Shown: one piece after another, positions 55,000-64,000 of the stretch
Layout: each line of letters starts with the position of its first letter
Numbering within the stretch: position 1 is the first letter of the stretch
Origin: Glandiceps talaboti
Lineage: Eukaryota > Hemichordata > Enteropneusta > Spengelidae
DNA: 64,000 nucleotides
Assembly: GCF_964340395.1 (NCBI RefSeq)
Contig: NC_135558.1
Coordinates: 5,983,001-6,047,000, forward strand
Direction of reading: 5' to 3'
Translations under genes and position numbers: made by a program
Notes under the pieces: generated by a model
What the model was told of the DNA's origin: nothing
Seen by the model: the letters and a program-made list of their open reading frames with translations, nothing else
Database searches by the model: none

Positions 55000-57385
55000 C
55001 ACGTTTATATGTTAAAGACGAATTCACACACTATTCAACAAGTAAAATTGGATGATCTCATCGAAATTTAATGATCCTTCTCACAAAATTACAGAAAGTG
55101 TGTTCGTGAAACACATTTGAGAAATCTGAACTGTTTTTTATGAATTTTAAACGTGGGAGTGCAACTTTGGTAAATCCAATCCAAACCTTTACTGAATGTA
55201 GTTGAATATACTTCGGAAATTGGAGGAAGAGATGATATGATTGGAGTGCCGAAAAGCACTAAGGTAGTCAAAGTTAGAAAATGAAAATTAAGTAGTGTTC
55301 GTCGAACAACATGTCATTGAGAGGAAATAAATGGCTTACAACTGCTTGGACTCTTGGGGCACTAAATTCTGTCGCATGCTATCAAACAGACTGTTACGAC
55401 CCAAGGGGAAGCTTTGTGTGGCGTGTAATGAAGTTTCAATATTACTTATTCATCATGACACGTCTGCATTTTTCTCATTCTCCTCAATCTCTGTTAATTA
55501 CGAGATATAACTCTCCACCCCAGGGTGTATGTGCTAAACCACATTTTATCAAAAACCATGACATTTTCAGCAACAATGTCTTCCGTGCTCACTCTTCGAA
55601 ATGTTTGCGACTTGCGATTCACTTGGTATGTTATGCCGTTATGATGTTCATTTGATTTTCACTGTGAAGATGGCTGATGTGTTGTAGTGACGTCACAAGG
55701 GTTCCTGTCGACATAGCTTATACAATAAGAAAAGAGCCTGCTAGACAGAAAGAACAAAATTAAAGTTGAATCTGCCTTATCTAATCGGATTACGTAGTTC
55801 ATCCTTAAATCGCTCGAACTTTTAAATTTCCGATCAGTGGTAAATATTTTGACGAACACAGGACAACAAGTATCCTCGTACCCTCCTTCGTACTATTTGA
55901 CGAATACTAAAAGAATAAAAATCACAACATTTGTGTAAATTCTAGCAAGAAAGCCAAGAAACGGCACAAACGTATTCCCCAACATACTATATATTAGTCT
56001 ATGCATGGAAGTATACCTCCATGAGAGGATGCAAAGTTTGAGTTTCAGATTTTTTTTTTATTTAGTTTAAATGAAGTAAGGTCCCTAAAAGTACAAGATA
56101 ACAAAACGTATGCACCTAGATGGTCAGAATCCGGCGAACTAGTTGGAAAAACACCTTACGAACAAAGAATGTAAAGTCACGCCGCCATGATTAAAGAACG
56201 AATCGCAAAGTATAAAAAATTGACCCAGGATGATGACACCACCTTCTAGATTTGTTGTAGGGATTCGTTTATTTCAAATTTGTCCTCGTGTTCTTAAACA
56301 TGCTTGCAACTCTCTGCATAAGACAGTGTTTTGGAACGTATCGATGTAGATAATTTGTAGAAACGAAAGATATTGTGTCCGGTGAGAATCAAACATTACA
56401 CCTTTCTATACCGTCGTAAATGAGTTTAGATCTCTTTAAACAATTTCAAACAATTTATTGTCATTTCTCGCGAAAGTAGTAGCTTCTATCCTTTTGAGAC
56501 ATCGACATTTACAATTTCACTTTTCAGACCTTCGTCTTTGTTTTTTTTGCATGACGTCAACAATCTAAGTACACTTTTACTTGTACACCTGGAATGAATT
56601 CTAATTCAGAATCTGTAGACGGATAAACAGCATTATGTTTTTCAAGTCTGCTTATGTGAAGTCCTGATGAATTGATCTCGTTAAGATTAAAGCTTGACCA
56701 AAAACACAGATACGCATCTCCTCAAACGATAACAGGACGACGAACTTTGACCTGCCAGTTTTTTACATGAACAGAAAAGAATTCTTTCCTTCTGTGTCAC
56801 TAAATTTTACTGACATCACCAATATTTATTTTCCCCTTTGCTAAAGGAACTACTTGTATGATATCAAATTACATGTTTATACACTATAGCATTGGTACTT
56901 AACAATGTAAGAATCGTGATATTGCGAGCAAATTGCTGTAAAACTATCACTGCTTAGTCATCTTCAATGTGACATTATGGTCTGAGAATTTCTATCTGTG
57001 TCTACTACATCTGATGACCCGATGAAATCCGTAAATTTGACGATTTTAAACATGTTTCATTGAAAAGTTACTATAAGAGGTTGTAAGTAGGGTCCCTCGG
57101 TCATGTGACTCAATGTTCTCGAACAGCGACAGTTTCTACAAAAAAGCTCCGAAGATTTTTGTACAATTGTGTAACATCCATAGCCAATGGAGTCAGTCGT
57201 AAAATGTCTATTTTACAAAAACAAGCAGAAACAAAAGTTTAAAAGTAGATATTTGTAGATTTATAGACCATATGCATGTGATAGATACGTCGATTTATGT
57301 ATATGTTGAAAATGTACAATATAGAATTGGTTTAAAAAGTACTTTAAAAATTACGTCCGTCTTCTGCACTCGCCAACTTGACCAG
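55000..57385. other. Intergenic, no gene supported
   Basis: An ORF at 55311-55655 (114 codons) has no recognisable domain or signal peptide and I do not call it. No repeats recognised beyond short A+T runs. Confidence 0.4.
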
Positions 57386-57391
57386 TTTATT
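57386..57391 (-). terminator. Polyadenylation signal of peptide gene 2
   Basis: AATAAA on the minus strand, 27 bases past the stop codon. Its close position suggests a very short 3' UTR. Confidence 0.55.
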
Positions 57392-57418
57392 GTTCGTTGT
57401 CTTGGAAACGTTGATGGT

Positions 57419-57991
57419 CTATCCCTGTTTGATTTCTCTGCAGACAGCGACGCAGTATGGCAAACCGATTAGAGATTTCTTTTGAAATAGGAAAGTTTCT
57501 TCTTTCTCATCTTCATCGTCGTTATCTGCACATGGTCGGTTCCGTTCTTGCATGCGTTTTTCTTTGCGTTTTCGAATCCAACTACAGTATGAATTGCAGT
57601 TCTGCAACATTCTGCTGCTCCACGCCTGTCGACGCGTCAGATGAGCCATATTTTGTGTTTTGGGACTTGTGGCTTCTCGTCGCCAAAAAGACCCGGCGTT
57701 AACACATTTCGGAGTACAGTATGGAAAGCACCTCGTTGGGCAATATTCCGATCGTTGCGATGATCTTTTATCTGGTTGATTGAGATGTACAGGCGGTTGC
57801 AACCCATCATCTGTACATTTTCCAGGTTCCTGTTTTTTTGGCGTATCACCACCTTCTATTTCGTCCAGAAAGAGACGATCTCTTTGATCCGGGTCGCTTC
57901 GCCGATCACCAATAGTTAAATGTACGGAAGGTAGCAAAACAGTACAATGCATTAGCAGTAAGGAGACCGCAGAAACGTAAGCAGAACGCAT
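57419..57991 (-). CDS. Secreted multi-peptide precursor 2, C-x3-C mini-loop family (unrecognised)
   Basis: 190 residues on the minus strand. The start is the ATG at 57991 (MRSAYVSAVSLLLMHC); the open frame six codons longer begins with GTG. Signal peptide about 1-25. Dibasic sites are KR 75-76, RR 104-105, RR 120-121, RKR 140-142 and KK 171-172. Cys at 84, 88, 92 and 96 form a strict C-x3-C-x3-C-x3-C run (YCPTRCFPYCTPKC) followed by GSFW-RR. Then MLQNCNSYCSWI-RKR (C132/C136), an acidic spacer DNDDEDEKEE, and finally SLIGLPYCVAVCREIKQG with Gly before the stop. Layout, spacing and end match the gene at 49012. Extra unpaired-looking Cys at 59 and 154. Inferred amidated peptide hormone/neuropeptide precursor; function unknown. 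Confidence 0.78.
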   Translation of the reverse strand: MRSAYVSAVSLLLMHCTVLLPSVHLTIGDRRSDPDQRDRLFLDEIEGGDTPKKQEPGKCTDDGLQPPVHLNQPDKRSSQRSEYCPTRCFPYCTPKCVNAGSFWRREATSPKTQNMAHLTRRQAWSSRMLQNCNSYCSWIRKRKEKRMQERNRPCADNDDEDEKEETFLFQKKSLIGLPYCVAVCREIKQG

Positions 57992-58036
57992 GGTCCCTCT
58001 CTTTCGCACTTTTGAAATTCTGTGTCAAATTATGAA

Positions 58037-58042
58037 TTTATA
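58037..58042 (-). promoter_or_regulatory. Candidate TATA box of peptide gene 2
   Basis: TATAAA on the minus strand (context CGTATAAATTC), 46 bases upstream of the ATG. Transcription would start about 30 bases on, leaving a 5' UTR of roughly 15-25 bases. With the nearby AATAAA this outlines a compact intronless unit. Confidence 0.45.
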
Positions 58043-58049
58043 CGTTTTC

Positions 58050-59780
58050 AGGGGAGAGGCGGTGTACAGTGATTTGCTGGCAACGTAGGTGACTCGATAT
58101 TCGCTGTACGTCGGTATGTTGTCAGAGTTGACAAGAAAAGAGTAAATGACATATGGCCTCCAGTGAGTAATGACAACACGGTTTCTACATCAACCAAAGG
58201 AGGGGGACGACCATATGTGCGTAAATTAGCGACTAAATGTAGCAGATCTGTCGAAATTCTCACCAACTTTTGAATAGTTTATCGGGTTTTAAATGACAAA
58301 CCTGTCAATGTCAGTAGTTGCCCACGCAACTATAATAGGGCATGTCAGTAACAAATAATACTACGTCACCTTTCATTCTATTACTCAGGGAAAAATATCC
58401 AGAAAAAAATTATTTTTGTATTATGAAGGATATTTAAAGGATACCGCTACCATACACTTTTAGATATAGTTTTGATCACTGTATAGTATCTTCATTCATA
58501 GCCATTTCAGCAGTAGATGTAGGTAGAAAGGAAGAGAGCGTTTTGATTAGCATTTGCCACCATTCCATAACCTTGTTTACAGAATATAAAATCTATTCAT
58601 AAACTCTTTTTTTTTTTTTTTTTAAATGAATAAAACCAACTATTTTAAAATAAATAGGATTATTGTTTCAATAATTGGGCGGGAATCTGGACGGGAAACT
58701 GCAGACATTTTGTCGTTATCTGGCATATCTGTCCAGCTTACTAGGTACTGAGAGCTTTAAATGGTTATCTGATACGTTTATAATGTCATTTCATTTTATG
58801 AGTTTACATCCCTGGATAAAGAGAGGAAATCTTTTAGTTTTATTGCACACAATCCACTTTTTTTTGTTCATATGAAGATGAACCATTCTTATATCCATGT
58901 AGATGCAATTAAGACATTGAAATATTAGAGTTAGCTCATTACGGTAAACCAAAATGAAGTCCCTTGGGGATAATCGAAATCCATCTCTATGAGAATAAAA
59001 GCACATGAAAATGTTTCTTACTAAATAAGTCCCGCTAGCATTAACTATTGATTTGTGATCATGGTTGTATATCTGAATAATATATATGTAATCTAGAAAA
59101 TAACAATTACAAGTTCACAGAAGTAAATTCTTATCAGTAGATGTATATTTGAAAATATATACACTATTTATATAGTTTGTCTTATGACTATTAAAACTTA
59201 ACAAATGGAGTTTGGTGCCATTCAAGTTTGATATAAAAATGTGAAAATATGGAGTACATAATTTATATTTTATCAATACATTAAGAAATCTTAACCTTGA
59301 CTTTAAATTCGAAATAATTTCTGGGGGAAATTTTGTTTAAAATTGATATCGTCTATCCACATCTTCCGTGTGGCCAGAAAGAATATGACCACCTTAAAAT
59401 GAACAATTGCATTTCACTTTCTGAGTCGATTTGCAAGTTTCAAGTATTCTTTAGGTGCACACTACACTACAATGTAAATTGAATTGTTCACGTTCTAAGC
59501 GATGTTCTGAATCATTCATAAGCATCTATCCTAAAGGTGTCACGTTTGCTCATATCAGAACTCCTAATGCATTCAAAAAGTGTTCTAAGTTAATCTATAA
59601 GTCACTGTAGCAGTAACTGAAGGCATATTTTTAGCCGGTGACAAATTGACCGAAACTGTACGGAAATCTGTTTACTCCTAGGGTATTGTTTGACACGTCA
59701 ATAATTCGTCCAAGATGTCCTCGTTAGCACAACTGAACAGTAGTTCAGCAGAGCGATAGGCATCACAAAACTGTGTGTAT
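58050..59780. other. Intergenic, no gene supported
   Basis: A+T-rich with a T run at 58608-58623. No repeat family or gene recognised. Confidence 0.4.
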
Positions 59781-59786
59781 GTGCGG

Positions 59787-59787
<1 letters not shown>

Positions 59788-59866
<79 letters not shown>
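59788..59866 (+). repeat. (GT)n followed by (CTGT)n microsatellite
   Basis: About 16 GT units then about 11 CTGT units, directly followed by a dispersed repeat. Confidence 0.96.
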
Positions 59867-60150
59867 AAACGACGAAAACTCAAAAACCGCCCGACCGATT
59901 GCCTTGAGATTTGGTGGACACATTACTTTGGGTGTCTAGATGAACAATTGCTCAAATGAAAGTGATCCGATCAGTGTTTTTCAATTGATATTCAAAAGAG
60001 TGTTTTTCTATCAAAATAGTTGGTCCTTTACAGTGGAAGTCCATGTGGTATGGTTATCACTTGGCCGGAATCCAAGGTATGTTTCATTATTCTGTGGGTT
60101 GTTTCATGTCTGAAGTGTGTTTCTCTCACTGCATGTGTATGTCAAACAAG
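59867..60150 (+). repeat. Microsatellite-linked dispersed repeat, copy 3
   Basis: AAACTCAAAAACCGCCCGAC, GATTGCCTTGAGATTTGGTG, CTCAAATGAAAGTGATCCGA, TATGGTTATCACTTGG and TGTGTTTCTCTCACTGCATG, collinear with 5319-5620. Confidence 0.7.
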
Positions 60151-60567
60151 TAATCAGTAAGGCAAATTTCAACAAATCGTATTCAAAAAATTAAAAAACA
60201 GGTACAAACTATTTTCCCACATTTATAGCATAAACTTTTCAAACAAGATAATTCTGACTTTAATGACTTGGCATAATGGTCAAGTTGTAAAAGAAATTGG
60301 AAACATTTTGTGAAAATCTGAAACTTTCAACTATTATCGTAACTAACTTCATTTGTTTTTATGTAAATTTGTAGTTGCTGTTGACTAGATGTAGAGTGTC
60401 ATACGAATGGCGATCTCCCTCTATCTAGAACTGTCTATTTAGACTGAACAACATGACAGTATAGAATGTTCACATACACAATCATTTCTATATTATAAAA
60501 CAAAAAGATATTTAGACAAACATATGTATACATATGGAAATAACAGACTGTGACATATTAAATAAGT

Positions 60568-60682
60568 CACACACACACACACACATACATACACACATAT
60601 ATACACATACATACATACATACATACATACATACATACATACATACATACATACATACATACATACATACATACATACATAC
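60568..60682 (+). repeat. (AC)n and (ATAC)n microsatellite
   Basis: A short AC tract then about 20 ATAC units. ORFs over it are artefacts. Confidence 0.95.
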
Positions 60683-60699
60683 ACAACCAACATCGTCAA

Positions 60700-61351
60700 C
60701 TTCGTATCTTCCAGATCAGTAAAGAAATCAAGTGGAGATTGTTAAAACTGGCTTTGCTAGTCTTAAATCAAGTTTGCTTCAAATCGTAAATGTCAAACTG
60801 ATGATAGTGGATGTCACTAGCTGATTTTATTAGGACCTCAAATGAGTGGCTATTATATAAATATTTTAATATTACATTTGGGAACATCTATCGATTTATA
60901 GTACGTGCCTTCCTGAATATTGGATATTTTAAGGTTGGTCGACATATTGCGCTGATTGTATTGGTGTTGTTTGTTGATGTGACCGGATGATCCTTACAGG
61001 TTACTAGTTAACTCGTTATAGAGGTTTGCAAGACATAACATGGCAAAGGCTGGAAACAATGTGTATTTCATTCTTGTGTCGAAAAGAAATAAGCCAAACT
61101 GGTTAACTTTGAAAGCTTTAATTGATGATGTTAAAATTAAAAGTCTCCATGTAATTTTGAGAAAAAATCTACATCTCCCGAATCATCTTAAAAGAAGTAA
61201 ATGCAACTTTGAATATTTATGCAAAGCAGCTAATATAATAATCAGAATATTTAAATATGTTTAATAGACATTTGACCTTGAAGTGTACTGTCAAGGTCAG
61301 ATCCTAGAAAAAACACACGATGTATTAAAGTGAGTTTATCTATGTTACTCT

Positions 61352-61415
<64 letters not shown>

Positions 61416-63460
61416 CCTGTATTTTGCTCATTCGCTAGATAGATATAAATATAGCTCTAATTGATTTATTATGTGTTGATGGCAATCCCAGTCAATTATT
61501 TGTTGATTTACAGATAATCACAAAGGTGTCACGATAGCTGTCTTCGTTTGTTGGATAGGATTAGAATGGACTAAAAAAATCACATTGTTGGCGCCTGGTC
61601 GTTGATTTAAGAGACCATTGAATCATCTAGAGTGTATTAATACAGAACTAGTATTCACACAGTACACGTACTGAGGTATACCCACATGGAGGAGTTTTCC
61701 TTCAATGTAAATAGAGTTCTTACTTAGCTTGAACATTTTAATGATAGTATTATCATTGATCAGTCGGGTGGTATGAAAGTACTGCTAGATCAAGGTTAGT
61801 TCTGTTTTGCACGGTCATTTTTTCTAGCCTGTGCCCTTTCAAAACGAATTACACAGAGAGAATTTCTACGCTATTGAATAGTGTTTTGAACAGAAATCCG
61901 ATCTAATGAATGAAAACTAACCTAATTTTGATTAAGACACATTGAGGAGAAAGCTTTCGACATTTACTTTCTAGATAGTATCTTTTCTTTGCTGATAATC
62001 TAAACAAGTTCACCACCTTGTGACACTGACAGAAATCACTTTGTGTAATGGACTGACATTCTCTGTTGCCTGCTACTCAAACTAATTTTACGTTCCAAAC
62101 CAATATTTGCAGTATGTTATTATTCTGCCAAATTAATTTTTCAATTTCTCCAACCTCCTTATTCAATGAAATAATCATAAATGATGTCTCAGTGTGTTCA
62201 AATTGTAAAAAGATAAATATGTCTGCATTGTTACTGTTTTTAAGATGGGTGGTTTCTTGAAGGTATTTTCAATTTTCATGTTTTTGTTAACTATATTACA
62301 TTGCTGTGTTCCGCCATGCCTTCGGGATGTTGCTACCCCACGTCATCTAACTTTGTACTACGCCGGAGTACTATGTTGTTCGTGCACTACTGAAAGCCCG
62401 TTCTACACGAAATTACGCCCTTTCTAGGTTTCCTTACAATATGTAATTACCTATGTTGACGCGTGTTTTCAGAATTTACTCCAAATTTTGTGGGTTCACT
62501 GTTCCTCTGCGAACCACTGTGCGATTGCTATTTATATAGTATGTAATGAAATTGTGTACGTGAGGAATTTGAGTAGTTACTGTGATGTCTTTGAAAGACT
62601 TATACACCTTTCACCTGGATTTAGAAGGAAAATATCTTCCTTGCCTCCTTGTTTTATTCTCTGAGTTCACTCTATCTCACTTTTCTTATAGTTCAGGATA
62701 CGATACCCAAATTGAAATAAGCAGTTGATAAGAATGAATATCCAACGATTGATTCAAATGAGTAAACCTTTACTAGTGTACTTTTAAGCACACGTTTATA
62801 ATTTTTGTTTTTAATACCGTTCAATCAAACTATGTATTGTTGTACTCAAGGTGTATCAATGTTGTAAACAATCGATTATGAATATGTTTATTAAAGCTAT
62901 ATTTGGACATAGCAAGGACAGTTGTTAAATATGTACGGATTTACATCAGTTTGGACAGTTTTCTAAACAGGAGTTATATAATATATGGACACATAAAAAA
63001 CATTGAGGCACGTGTATAATACTTATAACATTCAGCCGTTCCTTACCCACCATGCAGTTAATTTTATATGTCTATGTCAGAGAAACTATGTCAGTTTTTC
63101 TCTATCATGTACATCTTCGTTATTGAAATAAAGATTTCGAAATGTTTAACTACTCATAATACACTATGCTGTACTTTTACAATCGTGCTACCTTTAGCCC
63201 AACGTGCACAAGTATTACGTTTACAGTACAAGTAATGAGTAGTCGGTCACACTCTAGCGGTATATTTTACTTCACCACTTCGACATCAAAGTCTAATCCC
63301 GCCAAATGCTTTGAACATATTTTTTATTCAGATAATTTAAAATTAGCATACACCACGTTTTCTTGGGATCAAAGGATTTTTCAAAATAAGACAAATTAGT
63401 TAAAATCGTATAAATTACGCTATCGCAATATTGTCATTGTACCTTCCATAAGGGAAGATT
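60700..63460. other. Intergenic, no gene supported
   Basis: Contains a (GTGTAT)n/(TG)n tract at 61350-61415. A 60-codon ORF at 62245-62427 starts with a hydrophobic stretch (FLKVFSIFMFLLTIL) but lacks other support. Nothing else recognised. Confidence 0.4.
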
Positions 63461-63470
63461 ATGCTATGTT

Positions 63471-63549
<79 letters not shown>
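63471..63549 (+). repeat. (TCTG)n microsatellite with linked-repeat start
   Basis: About 19 units with one TTTG interruption, followed by ACATGATATCTCAAAACTTC and TTCTAATGAAACTTGC, resembling the sequence after the TCTG array at 19433. Confidence 0.9.
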
Positions 63550-64000
63550 ACATGATATCTCAAAACTTCTTCGTTAATTCTAATGAAACTTGCTACACAT
63601 ATTTCTTATCTAATGACAAGAACTGATTAGGATTTGGTCAACATCCAATGACTTAATATTAATGAGGTACTTGCATAATTAACTAATTTTATTAATTAGG
63701 CACCTTTTAAATACCGTTTGGTATAAACGTATCACACATACTATATAAAGCTTAGCTTTTAGTTTCAATTCAAATTTAAGCATAATTAATGAGTTTCGGT
63801 AATCAGGCTTAAGAATGGTAGCATCAGATTTCATATTATAACATACATCAATCACGTAAAGCTCACCTACCCAAATGAAGCCTGTTGATGTAGCTTTTAG
63901 TTTTATTTTTTTATTTGCAAAATGAATGACCTTTAGTGTGTAGGCTATATCTTGGGAAAATCTAACTGGCCATAGTGTGAGCATGTTCATACCACGGGTA

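Noticed and set aside
54412-55071. 198-codon and other ORFs over tetranucleotide repeats
   Set aside because: HTYI/RQTD repeats from simple sequence.
55311-55655. 114-codon ORF on the plus strand
   Set aside because: No domain, signal peptide or promoter/poly(A) context; plausible by chance over 60 kb.
57992-58009. Six-codon upstream extension of peptide precursor 2
   Set aside because: The extension begins with GTG and puts basic residues before the signal peptide; the ATG at 57991 gives a standard signal sequence.
62245-62427. 60-codon ORF beginning with a hydrophobic stretch and containing several Cys
   Set aside because: Superficially like a small secreted peptide, but lacks dibasic sites, the C-x3-C layout of the two peptide genes, and any flanking signals.

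Overview
This is a stretch of animal (metazoan) nuclear DNA. It is A+T-rich, has spliceosomal introns with GT-AG boundaries, and is full of microsatellites, minisatellites, foldback MITE-like elements and tRNA-derived SINEs. Its main gene is a hemicentin (fibulin-6 family) with the full vertebrate-like C-terminal domain order. The repeat style fits an invertebrate deuterostome (hemichordate or lancelet type) or another large-genome invertebrate. The species cannot be fixed from sequence alone.

Region 1 (1-43654, + strand): the 3' part of one hemicentin gene. I resolve 44 coding exons, almost all phase 1-1, encoding about 3,011 residues: 21 Ig domains (17 on single exons, three split by an intron, one more single), six thrombospondin type-1 repeats (one 171-base exon each), a nidogen G2F domain on three exons, a short half-EGF exon, eight calcium-binding EGF modules, and a fibulin-type C-terminal module ending in VYPY-stop. 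The N-terminal von Willebrand A domain and further Ig domains must lie upstream. Several exon edges have been locally and tandemly duplicated: the Ig7 acceptor, the Ig8 3' half, an Ig12 piece and the EGF4 donor. Some copies could act as frame-preserving alternative splice sites.

Region 2 (inside the intron after TSP1-6): an apparently intact piggyBac transposon (26522-28919) with an uninterrupted 599-residue transposase, 8-base terminal inverted repeats and duplicated TTAA. It lies inside an older foldback element.

Region 3 (43655-48900): hemicentin 3' UTR and downstream DNA, holding a 41/42-base minisatellite, a 470-base foldback element and a second inverted-repeat cluster.

Region 4 (49012-58050, - strand): two related single-ORF genes 8 kb apart. 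Each has a signal peptide, dibasic cleavage sites, a series of C-x3-C mini-loops and a C-terminal glycine directly before the stop. They look like paralogous secreted peptide (neuropeptide or hormone-like) precursors of a family I do not recognise. This is the best candidate for something undescribed. A 5'-truncated LINE lies between them.

Region 5 (58100-64000): no gene that I can support; microsatellites, a microsatellite-linked repeat and A+T-rich unique DNA.
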